A stretch of 64,000 bases of DNA, taken from the NCBI RefSeq assembly GCF_963583255.1, contig NC_084807.1, forward strand, positions 764,872-828,871. Direction: 5' to 3'. A program made the translations under genes and the position numbers. The stretch comes from Pyrus communis (lineage: Eukaryota; Streptophyta; Magnoliopsida; Rosales; Rosaceae). Each line of letters opens with the position of its first letter. Within the stretch, counting starts at the first letter, position 1. This document shows, piece after piece, positions 41,194-53,574 of the stretch. The notes under the pieces were generated by a model. The model worked only from the letters and a program-made list of their open reading frames with translations. It was not told where the DNA came from and searched no databases.

Positions 41194-41848
41194 AACAAAA
41201 AAAAAGAAAAAAAAACTTCCTTTTACTTGCATAATAACATATAATGTACTACCCTGTATTCCAGCACATTAAAAAATCTATCCTCGTCGTGAATGGTATG
41301 TTTTCATAACGTTTTCTAGTAAATGATCACTATCACATTTCATTTGACTCATTCCTTTTGGTGACAATATTATTATATTTTAAAAGCCTTGTTGGATGGC
41401 AACTACCGCCATATTTCCACGATGGTCATGTATAAATGGTACAACGTATCAGCACAAATTAAAAATTATTTATACAATTCAAATGATTCAGACTTGAAAA
41501 AAAATAATAACTGGTTAGAATTTGGAGTCAAATCCAGTTTCATATGGAAAATGAGAGTTCCAATATAAATATAGGTTTTGGGGAAGAAAAGGAGAATAAG
41601 AAGATTGAGTGCGTTCTAAGATGGGTGCTATTATGACTGAATTTCAGGAAGGCTGAATGTGACTTCATTCGGTCCAAAGTGAGATTAATTAATTAATATT
41701 AGATGACTTTTATAATTTGGTTAAATTGTAGGACCAAGAGGAAACAGAAGAGGAGGAAAGAAAAAAAACAACTGAGAGAGTATGGAAGGAATAGATCAAA
41801 GATTGAAGAAAGAAGGGATTTAATAATTTAATAGTGTCGAAATCTTAA

Positions 41849-42216
41849 ATCTTTTTAGCTAAAATGGTCACTGAGATTTATATAACACATCATTTTGGTC
41901 CTTGAGATTTGAAATCAATAGAAGTGATCAATGAGATTGTCCACTATCAATCATTTTGGTCATTCTGTGCAAAATTATGTTAAGTAAGGATCAAAATGAT
42001 AAATATACCCTCAATTTAATAAACAATAGGCCAAAATGATTTGACAAAAATTAAGAGTATTTTGGTTATTTTATTCTTATTTAATGGAAGTTTTTCACAA
42101 AATGACCAAAATGATTGATGGTACACAATCTCAGGGACCAATTCTGTTGATTTCAAATTTTAGGGACCAAAGTGAAGAGTTATATAAATCTCATGAACCA
42201 TTTTAACTAAAAAACC
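41849..42216. mobile_element. ~368-bp foldback MITE with 9-bp target duplication
   Basis: Arms of about 110 bp (roughly 41855-41971 and 42096-42210) are imperfect reverse complements, sharing TAAAATGGTC, TCATTTTGGTCC, TTGAAATCAA and CAATCATTTTGGTCATT blocks. AAATCTTAA occurs at 41840-41848 and 42217-42225, a perfect 9-bp duplication pointing to Mutator-type transposition. Confidence 0.75.
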
Positions 42217-42225
42217 AAATCTTAA

Positions 42226-42756
42226 TTAGTGCGTAGCCTCCTCCCCTCCATTTGCTTCGACCATAATGGTGGTGATGAAGAGATTTGCGCACAACGTATG
42301 GGAAAATGGTTTGAAAACATTTTCAAAGGCGTGCCAAAGCTCTTAATTCAGATGAATTTCATAATTTCTGTGAATGCCAATGCTGCAATTTTGGCACTCA
42401 AAGTGGGAGCTGAATTAGATTTCCAAGTCAATATATATCATAATTTAGTTGAATGTCAACGGGAGTTCCAAAACAGGCAAAGATAGTAGTGGATCAACAC
42501 CTGTTAGCATAATTCAACAATGGGAAATGCCAGATTATACCTAACGCAGCTATCAACGGAAGATCACTATAACTTCCTGTCGTTTACACGTTGGCGGCTT
42601 CGGTTTTTATCCAATTTTTCTTTCGATAATCATGGTTTTTATTAATTTTATTAGCATTTGCCTACACACTTTTGGTGTATGAACACATTTTTTTAGAAAA
42701 TGAGAAGAATAGAGGAAGAGAGAGAACTTGGGTGAGTGGGAAGTTTTTGGTTATGG

Positions 42757-42788
<32 letters not shown>

Positions 42789-43299
42789 TAGAGGTTTTTT
42801 AACATCACCGGTAGGTGAAGCTACCAAAATAGTAAAATTTGGACCTGTAAAATTACATTATTGCCCATCATTTTTTTTTGTATGATAGAAGATTAATTTG
42901 TCTTTTCACACTTTTTTTAGTCGACAAAGAGAGTTTTATTAATTAGTTATGATTTGTAATCAGTTATTTCTATTCGGACCTCTTTGTTTGGAATTAGTTT
43001 GGAAAGCCATATATTTTCCACATTTGTTTTGGAAGTTTACTACTGATTATCGATCGTGGAAGTTTACTAGTCTATGATTTACACATTTAGAATGTATCTC
43101 AAACTCTTAAATGGGTTCGAGTAATTTCTTTTTTGGGTTTTCATTACCTAATCTTTAAATGGTGTATATTGGTTTTACGGAAACTTTTTAATTGTAGGAT
43201 TTATATTCCCAAATATATGTTGGTATTTAAGGAGATTTGTTTGGTGAATTGGGAACATCATCGTGTAGTGTTATGATTTCATTCAAATGGTAAATTAGG
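42226..43299. other. Intergenic, no gene recognised
   Basis: An 85-codon open frame (42229-42486) has no recognisable domain. A poly-T run lies at about 42757-42783. The rest is AT-rich. Confidence 0.45.
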
Positions 43300-43652
43300 A
43301 TGTATCCAATTGAGATTCTGAGAGATTTTAATAAATTTATAAGTCCATGGATTTTGATAGAGTTTAATTGATTTCTAAAGAGTCTATGTAAAACTTTGAA
43401 TGAATTCCCTCAAAGGAGATGTGAGATTTAAGAATGCTTAAAATACACAATGAATTTTCTCGAATTCCCTAACTATTTAAAATCTTTAAAAATCAATTTG
43501 TAATTGAATATACCTGAAATATTATAAATTCTTTTAAAATCCTGATTGAATACCCTTAGACTTAGAGAATTATTTAAAATCATAATTGAATACTCCTGAA
43601 TTTATAAAATAAAAAAAAATTAAAATCTTTCAAAATCTCAATTGAATATAAA
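43300..43652. mobile_element. ~350-bp AT-rich inverted-repeat element upstream of the polygalacturonase gene
   Basis: The left end CCAATTGAGATTCTGAGAGA pairs with the right end TCTTTCAAAATCTCAATTGA, with further pairing of AATTGATTTCTAAAGA-type blocks inward. No clear target duplication was found. It ends about 300 bp before the TATA box of the next gene. Confidence 0.65.
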
Positions 43653-43946
43653 ATACATAAAAATTTCTCGCGTGTTGGTAAACCAGCACCGGTAACCAAA
43701 CTAAACTCGGCCATTCCATTCATATTTCGTCATATATATGTTTCTTTAGTGGATAGAAAACTAATTGTATGAAACCAGAGTCGGCTACCTGCCAACTAAA
43801 TCCTTTCGTCTCAACCTCCTGCTGCTCAATCTCCATACCTCTCTGACTCGTGAAGATTCTCTCTAAGTCTCAGCAGTCATTGCTTCTAATTCTCAAAGTG
43901 CCTACCTTTCTCTCTCTCTCTCTCTAGAAAGCTTTGACTACTCTTC

Positions 43947-43954
43947 TATAAATA
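43947..43954 (+). promoter_or_regulatory. TATA box of the polygalacturonase gene
   Basis: TATAAATA lies 83 bp before the ATG at 44030 and is preceded by a CT-rich tract. Transcription would begin near 43980, giving a leader of about 50 nt to the first in-frame ATG. Confidence 0.65.
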
Positions 43955-44029
43955 TGCATTAGGCCTTCACGATCACATCCCACATATATATCATCCAAAC
44001 GTCTGTCTTGAACATCTGGAATTGTGGAC

Positions 44030-47000
44030 ATGCAATTGTGTCTGTGTCAAAAAGTGAAAGTTACAATGTTTTCACAAAACCAGTTTCTCTCAGTACTTCT
44101 CATAATATTAGCCTCATTTCCCTTCTCTTTTAGTAGTGACCTAGGGAACCCACTAGTTGTACTTGATCTTCATCGTCACCATCGAACAAGAAGGCTTCAA
44201 TCAACTTCAGCAAAGAATGTTACTGTAAATGTGGATCATTTTGGAGCAAAAGGAGATGGAGGGGATGATACCCAGGTAACCCAGTTGTACGAGGAAAGCC
44301 GTAGTCGTAATAACCCTCGAGCTCTTCTCAAGAAGATTATTTCTTTATTTTCTTCTTTTAATGACGCTATTCGATCACATTGTTGATGATCTCTCTAACA
44401 ACTAACATGCATGAGAGTTTAATCATGAGTAGAATGAGGGTTCTTAACTGGTTGTGGTTTGATAATTATAATTGTACGTGTTTTATACAGGCATTTATGA
44501 ACGCTTGGGAGAAGGCTTGTTCTTCTAAAAGAGGTGTTGAGCTTGTGGTTCCTAAGAATAGGGTCTATCGTCTGAAGCCAATGAATTTCTCCGGCCCTTG
44601 CAAATCTGATGTCACGCTCAAGGTGAGTCACATATACCATAATAAATGCACATACATAACATGCAAACTGTATATCCATCTACAATCGACCTAATATACT
44701 TGTTTGGGTAGAATCATATAGTTGAATGGTGGGGATGAATATAAAATATAAATACTAGTATAAAGAATATATATGTACTATACGTTTCGTAGGCCAAAAC
44801 TTAGAGAGAGAAAAGAGAGATGGACGACAAGAAAGAGGAAGAAAGGTTAGAGGATTTTAGAGAGAGTTACTTGCTTCCCAGGTAATATAATTACAATATA
44901 AACAATTGTGTGCGGCATAGTGAATACATAACATTACTTGTATATTTTACTATTTAGATTTTATAGGAAAAAAAAACGTATCTGCTCTTATTAATTGGAT
45001 TCATTTTACTAGATCTATGGAACCATCAAAGCCTCTACCAAACGATCAGATTATACGGACTTACGGCATTGGATTTTGTTTACAAATTTGACTAACTTCA
45101 GAGTTGAAGGTGGTGGCACCATCAATGGCAATGGAAGGAAATGGTGGCAAAACTCATGCAAAGTTAACGAATCCCTTGTAAGTTATGCCATTACTAATGG
45201 AATTACTTGTTGTGCATGACTTAGAAACCCTTTTGGTAACTATTTGCTCTCATTCAATTGTTCATAATCATTTTAGTTTTTATATTTTAAAAAATTAAAA
45301 ATTTATTTGGTAACGATTTTTTTATTTTAAGATTCAAAAAATTGAAAATTGAAAACAAAAATCAAGCCAAATTTTAAAACCTAAAAATAAATTCAATCAT
45401 CTTTAAAAGTCCTTATTATAAAATCACGATACATAAATATCTTTTTTGCAACAAATAATAAAATATAAGATATTTTAGTTATTGAACTGTTTGTAATTGG
45501 TAAAAGTATTACGAATTGCCTATTTGTTTGTTAAAGTTGATTCTAAATGACAATTGTGTTAGTTAATTTTTTTTAATAAACTTGTCAAAAATCTTTTTTT
45601 TTTTTAAATTTAAACTTTGAATACCCATTTCTATATGCAAAGACTAACAATATTTTGTTTTCTTTTGTGGAACCTTCCATTATCTTACAGCCTTGCACGC
45701 TCGCACCAAATGTAAGTTTTTGGGACCTATTTATTTCCAAGTACTAATGATTATATCAAACAAAGATTATATTTCAAGAAGAGAAACACTCTTAGGGTAT
45801 TGAATTTTCGTTTCCATTAATTAAATACTGAAATCTGTATCGCTGTCTTCTTTTTCTTTTCCTTTCTTGTTCTTGTTCATGAAAGGCCGTGACTTTCTTC
45901 GGGTGCAACACTTTGGAAGTAGACAATGTGAGGTTCCGAAATGCCCAGAAAATGCATCTATCTTTTCAGTCTTGTGTGAATGTAAAAGCTTCGAATCTCA
46001 TAGTGACCGCACCAGGCGATAGCCCAAACACAGATGGAATCCATGTCACAGCAACACAAAATATTCGGATAAGCAACTGTCTCATTAGAACAGGTATATT
46101 TAAACTCTTATTTTATTAGACTGTCAATTTACACTATAACTAGTAAAGTGACCTCTTATTTGAATGTGTCTTTGAATTAGTAATCTAATCTAAGCACGGA
46201 CGGAGGCAACATATGCTCACTAGAGACAGCTACCTCCACTCAACTCTTTTTACCATGAAAAATACTCTTAAGTAAAAGTATAATAATCTGTATACTCATA
46301 AATGAAGTTTCAGTCAAAACACTCAACTTAAAATACCCTCTCGCATTTATACTTTTCTTATTCTCTCTCCATTTCGTGCCATGTAATTTTTCCATTAACT
46401 AATGGTTACAATTTTACTGTTCTAAACACCAGATACCCAAAATCATGTTGCTGGACAATAAGTTGATAGTATGGTATCAAAATATTAATTTAATTTCATC
46501 ATTCAAAGTTCACCTCACTAAAAAATAATTCTGGCTCCGTTCATGCTGTCAATTTACACTATAAATGGTAAACTAACCTCTCCTTTGAATATGTCTTCTA
46601 ATTCGGTAGTCTAAATTAAGTCCAACAAAAAAAATTAGTTAAGGATGTTCTAATAACATAATATCTCAAACTGTTATAAAGCACCAATTATAAAATTTGA
46701 AAGAAATATTAATCCACCCAAACTAATATTACTCATGTTTTCTTTTATGTTATTAATGAATTGAAGGTGATGACTGTATTTCGATAGTAAGTGGGTCAAA
46801 AAATGTTCAAGCTGATGATATAACCTGCGGACCAGGTCATGGAATTAGGTAACATTCCATCAGATACATTAAACATGATATTAATTTTTCGATTATCTTG
46901 TACAAAATAATTTCATACTTATTCTGGTGATGTCATATTGCAGCATTGGAAGCTTAGGAGCTGGAAATTCACAAGCAGAGGTTTCAGATGTGGTGGTTTC

Positions 47001-47811
47001 TAAAGCCAAAATTATTGGCACCACTAACGGATTAAGAATAAAGACTTGGCAGGTAAGACTTCATTTTCAACCATATATGTGTAAGACTGGGAATGCAGAC
47101 ACACATTACACATACAATGCAGTCAATTAACTTTTTGACACAGAAAAGGGTTTTCGTTTTATTTCATGTACATGTGTATAAATCAAATGACACATATTGG
47201 TCAATTTTGTTTGATAAATAGGGCGGGTCTGGGTATGCAACAAACATCAGATTCAAAAATGTTATGATGGCCAATGTGAGCAATCCAATTATCATAGACC
47301 AATACTATTGCGATCAGGATTCACCATGCCAAGAACAGGTAATGCACGGTCTAATTTTACATTTTATCCACAAGATTCTATTAAACTATCTAACAGTAAA
47401 AACATAATTTGTAAGTTATTGTATGGTGGAAAAGTTTAGATTAAAAGATCATCATTCACTCAAGACATACATAAATATTACGACGAAATGCATTTTGAGA
47501 AGTGTAAAATGACTTTTTTTTTTTAAAGTACTAATAATAACGCCTGTAGTAGTACACATTATAATAGCGATCATTTTGTGCAGGCTTCAACTGTGAAAAT
47601 AAGCAATGTGGTATATGAGAATGTGAAAGGCACAAGTGCTTCAAAAGTGGCAGTGAAATTTGACTGCAGCAAGAGTTTCGGATGTCAAGACATTTTGTTA
47701 AAAGACGTAAACCTAAGATCTCTAGCCAATGAAATTGCCCAAGCTTCGTGTGAGCATGTCGATTTAAGCCATAGAGGAACGGTTTCTCCAAAATGCTCTT
47801 CGTTAATTTAA
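44030..47811 (+). CDS. Polygalacturonase (GH28 pectinase), secreted, 435 aa
   Basis: Hydrolyses alpha-1,4-galacturonic acid links in de-esterified pectin in the wall, as in fruit softening, abscission or pollen. Exons: 44030-44275, 44491-44622, 45013-45177, 45691-45711, 45886-46093, 46767-46848, 46944-47052, 47222-47338, 47584-47811, phases consistent. All four GH28 motifs are intact: SPNTDGIH (D238), GDDCIS (D259, D260), GPGHGIS (H282) and LRIKTW (R316, K318). The secretion signal MFSQNQFLSVLLIILASFPF begins at a second in-frame ATG (44066), so that start (423 aa) is equally possible; 44030 is the first ATG after the TATA box. Exon 4 is a 21-nt microexon encoding PCTLAPN. Cysteine pairs near the C-terminus are conserved. 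Endo versus exo activity cannot be decided safely. Confidence 0.93.
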
Positions 47812-48237
47812 TGAGTAAATTATAAAATTGGTTCATGAACTTTCACCGACTTCGTCTTTAAGAATGTGAAAAATTGGTCCTTCCATCCGAAATATGGTGA
47901 AAATTCAGGGATTAATTTTATAATTTACACTTAGTTTAATTGATGTTGTGGGGAGGTGGGGATTTGCATTTGTCTTTATTTGCACAGTTATTATAGTATT
48001 GCCAGAATTGAAACAAATTTATTGTAGGCTTACTTGTAATTAGTAATGAAAAATAAAGTTATCCCATTCAAGGTGAGGATCCCAACGTGTTCTCGTTATC
48101 TAATTACAACAGAGAGAAATAGACTAATACAGTGTTGCTAAAGAATAATTTGTGATGACTAAATCAATTGCTGAAAAGATAATAATTGCGAAATCCACCC
48201 TAAAGGTTCGTTAGACCTCACATGTTGGGAAGCAGCT

Positions 48238-48992
48238 GTGAAATTTGTGATGACTAAATCAACTGCTGAAAAGATAATAGTTGAGAAATTCACCCTGCCA
48301 ATTGATTTAATAAAAATCACACCCAACGCATATTGATGCAAAATCCGCTTGGTACCCAGTGTTTTATAACCTGGATTTCTTATCACAAGGCACTGCTGTT
48401 CACGACGTGATAAACCCGAGCCATATTGCTATTGGAATAGTTGAGGGGGGTAATGTCAACGTGTTGCAAGAGTTATACGAAAAATGGTTCAAGCTGATAG
48501 AATTAACGTCCTACGTGATTACAAGGCTGTTGTGTTGGGCAAAATTGCAGTTAATTCAATTCTTGAAATGAAATACAGCATGTTGACAATGATATCAGAA
48601 TTGTCTGAGTTAGTTCATACCAACTTTGAAGATGTGCAAGTGGTCATTAGAATGAACAGGAGGGTTGGACCTCACATTGATTTGAATCTCGGAATTGGAG
48701 GGCCGGGTCCTACCAAAGACTTGTACTACAACAAATATATTCTCCACCATTAGGACTTGAAGGAAGACTCGGAAGTAGTTCACAAAATCATTAAATTGAA
48801 TGGTGAAAGTACAAGTTTATTGCTACGATGATTAAGAGGATGGGGACAATAAGAAATAAAAAGATTCCTGTATTCGAAGTTTTCTACAAAAAGAATACAA
48901 ACGATGTGCGAAATTCAATGGCAATAAAGATTTGCAAATGTCTATTGAAAGAAAGATGGGATAAATTAGCGATTTATGATGCTAAAGCAAGA
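48238..48992 (+). pseudogene. UDP-glucose 6-dehydrogenase-like pseudogene, plus-strand arm of an inverted repeat
   Basis: Translated pieces (FYNLDFLSQGTAVHDVINPS, LGKIAVNSILEMKYSMLTMI, NKKIPVFEVFYKKNTNDVRN, CKCLLKERWDKLAIYDAKAR) follow the order of plant UDP-glucose dehydrogenase (NPEFLAEGTAI..., KLAANAFLAQRISSVNAMSA, NKKIAVLGFAFKKDTGDTRE, CKGLLGDKAQISIYDPQV), but are far more diverged than true plant copies. Frameshifts and stops separate the pieces, and the N-terminal NAD-binding part is missing. Immediately upstream (48148-48205) a short piece of the same sequence is duplicated. It is the mirror image of 49018-49790. Confidence 0.8.
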
Positions 48993-49017
48993 GAAGACAT
49001 AGTACGATCCCTGCTCT

Positions 49018-50486
49018 TCTTGCTTTAGCATCATAAATCGCTAATTCATCGCATCCTTCTTTCAACAGACATTTGCAAATTTGTATTGTCATTGAATTTC
49101 GCACATCGTTTGTATTCTTTTTGAAGGAAACTCCAAATACAACAATCTTCTTATTTCTTATTGTCCCTATCCTCCTAATCATCGTAGCAATAAACTTGTA
49201 CTTAATCTCACCATTCAATTTAATGATTTTGTGAACTACTTATGAGTCTTCCTTCAAGCCGTAATGGTGGAGAATATATTTGCAGTAGTACAAGTCTTTG
49301 GTAAGACCTGGCCCTCCAATTCCGAGATTCGAATCAATGTGAGGTCCATCCCTCCTATCCCTTCTAATGACTTCTTGCACATCTTCAAAGTTGGTATAAA
49401 CTAACTCAGATAGTTCCGATATCGTTCTTAACATGATGTATTTCATTACAAGAATTGAATTAACTGCAATTTTGCCCAACACAATAGCCTTGTAAGCACG
49501 TAGGACGTTAATTCTATCAGCTTGAACTCATTTTTTGTATAACTCTTGCAACACGTTGACATTACCCCCTCAACCATTCCAATAGCACTATGGCTCGGGT
49601 TTCTCATGTCGTGAACGGTAGTGCCTTGTGATAAGAAATCCGAGTTATAAAACACTGAAAATTGGGTACCAAGCGGATTTTGCGCCAATATGCGTTGGGT
49701 GTGGTTTTCTATTACATCAATTGGCAGGGTGGATTTCTCAACTATTATCTTTTCAACAGTTGATTCAGTATCACAAATTTCACAAACCTTTAGTGCCAAC
49801 ACACGGCTTTGTGGGTACCTCAACAGCAATGAAGACCATCTTTGCCCTCTTTATGATTCCTTCATCTTTTGCCGTTTCATCACAAACAAAACGGACGTTA
49901 TCAGAGTGTTTGGCATCATTCAACAAGTCTCTCAGATGAGGCTCCTCAAAAGGCAATGCAGCATCAGGCACACCATTCCAGACATTATCCCAAGCTTCAA
50001 TCTTTAATTTGTCATTATCAACAATTGTAAAACCTATACCGTGGTGATTTGACGCCATGACAAGCATGTTCACAACGCCAGAAAGGCTGGCCCTTAACCA
50101 ATAAATATTCTGAACCAGCATAAATAATAGTTTGGGGATGAGAAAATCTTGAGTCATCTAGGTTTTCACGTTAGTATTCAAAGTTTACAGTTGAGCAAAA
50201 ACTGTACTGTTTACAAATTTCACTTCACATAACAAATATGTTTTCAAATTATATATATGCTACATATTAATTAGTACGCCGTCTATTAATTAGTATGCTA
50301 TATATTAATTAGTTGTTCAATTGATTCCATAGCAGTAAACTGTATAAGTACTTGAGGAATAATTCTTTTCCTAAAAAAGCAGAGAGAGATAGAGAGAAAT
50401 AAACCTGTGCCAAACTATTAATCGGAGCTTCTGTCCCAGCAGTGCCATCTATGGGGTCCTCACGGTCCATATCCATATCTTCAGGG
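49018..50486 (-). pseudogene. UDP-glucose 6-dehydrogenase-like pseudogene, minus-strand arm with upstream exon
   Basis: Longer partner of the arm at 48238-48992. From the 5' end: a possible exon 50486-50405 (open, MDMDREDPIDGTAGTEAPIN, with good acceptor and donor signals); then coding-like sequence from 50109 with a Rossmann-like start (GIGFTIVDNDKLKIEAWD, aligning to the NAD-binding beta strand of the family) and VFIAVEVPTKP (family: VFVSVNTPTKT); a frameshift near 49800; IVEKSTLPID; DFLSQGTTVHD; and the C-terminal blocks. The catalytic cysteine motif (GFGGSCFQKD in true enzymes) reads GIGGPGLTKD, so the nucleophile is lost. Frame breaks near 49800, 49460 and 49230 mark it as broken. A non-coding leader exon may lie at about 51380-51530. 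Confidence 0.75.
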
Positions 50487-50684
50487 CTGCAAATTCACAT
50501 TTAAAATTAGAATTATAATTCAATAAACAACAACTGTAATTTAAAGTATGCGATAGTTATTACAATCTTGAGATAATTAACAGTAACACAAGACCAAGGT
50601 ACTTAAAAAAAAAAAACAAATAATCAAAGGAAAAGAGAAGACAAGCAAGTCAGATTTTTACCAGTGTCTGTTTTAATGACATAG

Positions 50685-50895
50685 AGCGTTCGTTTGAACG
50701 TGCTTTTAAAATGATTAAAAATATTTTAGGAACTAATTTTTAGTAAAAATGTAAATAAATTTTAGAAAAACATTTAAATGTTTTTTGGAAGAAGCATAAA
50801 ACTAGTATTTTTTATAAAAAAAAACACTTTTAAGTGCTTTTGGAAAAGGAAAAAAAAAAAAACGCTTTCAATCATTTTAAAAGAACATCCAAAAT
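50685..50895. mobile_element. MITE with GTTCGTTTG-type inverted ends, copy 1
   Basis: The left arm TTTGAACGTGCTTTTAAAAT pairs with the right arm ATTTTAAAAGAACATCCAAA. A diverged relative lies at 53575-53750. It falls in the leader region of the UDP-glucose-dehydrogenase-like locus. Confidence 0.65.
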
Positions 50896-51894
50896 GAATT
50901 CATATTTGAATGGACATTAAAATTTGATCTTGTAACTTCACCGTAAGCATAGCCAACAAACCCTCAATTGTAAATCAGACATCATTACAATAAGCCAAAT
51001 AGGAAAATGGTTTCAAGAACAACCTTCAAGCAGAAATCAATCCCAAGAAATCCAACCGTAACCATAGCCAACAAACCCTCAATTTTAACAGAGGAATCAG
51101 ACATAATTACAATAAGCCAAATAGGAAATCCTTTCAAGAACAACCTTTAAGCAGAAATCAATCCCAAGAAATAAAACAAAAATGAAATAATAGGCACTTG
51201 GCTTTGGCCTTAATGAAATGCGAATATCACAAGAAATTCAATCGAAAACACCAAAAACAAGAAGAAGGAATGTTGAATTCAACCAAAAAAACAGAAGAAA
51301 ATTTCATTGATGCATTTGATCAAACACCTGCTAGTGCTCAATAGAACGAACCCGAGAGTTTCTTCAATCTTGAACCAGAACCTGTCAAGGAGATGGAGCT
51401 CGCCAGACTCAGAATTCCGGCAATCTTTACAAGAATTGACAGCCGAAAGGCCACCGAAGATCTTTAACAGTGAAGAAAAGCACAGATGATATCTCAAGGA
51501 AGAGAAGATGAACTGTACGTACATAGCTCGGGGCCCATTTTAGTTGTCCATAGCCTGTTTCAGCCGGCCTACCAAGCGGGCTCTTAAGGTAACGGTACCA
51601 GAAGCCCAAAGACTAAAGCATTTTGAACTAATTTATGTTTGCGGAAACAATTATTAGGAATTTGTTACTGGTACTTTAAAAATTTAATTATGTACTTCAA
51701 GCTTTTATATTTATACATAAAAAAAAACTATTAAGAGGAATGCACAATTAAAATTTTAAACTGCCAACAATAATTTCAAAAATTATTATTGCTTTCGTGA
51801 TTGTTACCTGTTTCTCAAAAGGAAATAAACCATTTTTCTTAGTGCGCAATGATTTGGTTAACTTAATTGTAAAGTACAAATTAAAAGGTTGTTT

Positions 51895-52035
51895 TGGCGG
51901 ATCATGATCCTATCTGTATCCTCTTTGTGAGGATTCTAGAGATCAATGCATTATAACCGTTCATCGTACATTCTGCAGCTAGTTTTTCGTTAGGACTGTT
52001 TGTGTTTAATTTTAAATAAAAAACTTAAAATAATT
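51895..52035. mobile_element. Truncated copy of the MITE family at 16126-16302
   Basis: Shares CTTTGTGAGGATTCTAGAGA and ATAACCGTTCATCGTACAT with the earlier element, but the opposite arm is missing. Confidence 0.6.
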
Positions 52036-53574
52036 TGTGGCCGGTTTCAAGCGGGTGTGTCTTCAACAGCTGGCCGTCGCAACCTCCTCCCTCTCTGGTT
52101 TTGGTTGTCAAGAGACGGGCTGTCATGTCCACCAAGGAATATAAATCAAGGTTAGGCAGAGCTTAACTCTTCCTACTTTTTTTTGGGTGCCTTCGTGGTT
52201 AGGTTAATGATGCTTCGGTGTTCCAGGCTTTGTGAGGGGACCTGTTGTATAACGCTGTATTGCTCTATTGTTCATTTATTTTGCCTTATCCGTGGTTTAA
52301 TGAGAATCCCAATTGACAAGAAAAATCCAAATGTACCCATGTTAACAAAGTGGAACCATGTCTAGCCAACCTATGAGCCACCGGTGGAGCCAATTAAGAC
52401 CCACAAGGGTCACTTGACCCTTCTCACCATCTTAAAAATATGTCTTCTTATATGTTATATCCAAGTTCTTCATATTTGTACTTATAGTTGATCCTTCTCG
52501 CAGAATAATATTTGCCCCAATGAACATAATCTAATATTATCATGCTCCATATGGTCAAAGACTCAAGACACTTGGGCTTAAAGGTGCGTGACACTTCATT
52601 CCTTACCTCTAGTCTTTTGATTTATTCACTTGTGTATTGAATTTATTTGATTTTTTTTAGTAAATTTAAATCAGCATGTGATACTCTTATTGTTTGTCTA
52701 TCTTTTCGATCTGTTTTTTTTTTTTTTTTTTTTTTTTTTTAATCAAAACTTTGGTTATACTTTTCTTAAAAAAAATATTGGTTGTACTTACCATTAGTAT
52801 TATTATCATATGATTTTGGAATGATGACACAATTAGGTTGTAAATTTCAAATTTGTAATATTTATAATAATTATTATGAATGCGTAAGATTTTAACATGT
52901 AAAATTAGGCTGACTCTCATTATTAGAAATTTTGGCTAGTCCACTGCTATGAGCCACACCATTTGCTTGCCTACAAATATTGGAAGATTTAACGTGGGAA
53001 AGAGACGCCAGCAAATCTTTTTGAATCATTAATTGCAAATGATGGAAAAGCAATACCGAAACATCTTCCCAATTCCTGTACAATCTCTCTTGCCATTTTG
53101 TTTTACCATAGATAGTTTCTTGGAAGTCAATCCATTGTGTAAGGTGTTCACTCTAGATGACAAAGATGTTTTGATCTGATCTTCCATGGCTGCAACCTCT
53201 CCTTGATTGTCAGTAGTTACAAAGTGATTGCCGGAGAGTTGAACGCTAGGGCTGCCAATCACCGAGAACGCAACCAAACCGTCGTCAATCTCAAATTCAA
53301 GATTCAAGAAGCATGATTATTTCTTATGTTTTGAGAAAGAACACAGAAAGATTGGACGAGTCGCGTGTCCAAGGGAACACTGGACTATGATGATATGATC
53401 CTCTCTGATTTAGTCCACACACCCAGGCTTAAAGTTGCCTGAAAAACAAAAAAAATAATAATCAAAAAGCTTGATAATTTAACAAGATTATTTATACGAC
53501 ACATGATGCAGAAAATTAACAATCAAAGCAGTTAAATTCCTATCATTTCAAAAACTGAGAAAATGAGCAACTGA
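52036..53574. other. Intergenic with possible retroelement debris
   Basis: Holds a ~24-nt poly-T run at about 52717-52740. On the minus strand at 52920-53080 the words RQANGVAHSSGLAKI resemble the end of RNase H-like domains of plant non-LTR retroelements (RQANxVAHxLA). A 92-codon minus-strand frame (53307-53029) precedes it. This is weak evidence for a decayed retroelement or RNase H-like gene fragment. Confidence 0.35.

Noticed and set aside
42229..42486. 85-codon open frame between the foldback MITEs
   Set aside because: No recognisable domain and no splice or promoter context; it also overlaps the MITE target duplication.
44024..44029. Start of the polygalacturonase at a GTG codon (44024)
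   Set aside because: Plant nuclear genes start at ATG; ATGs at 44030 and 44066 are available in the same frame.
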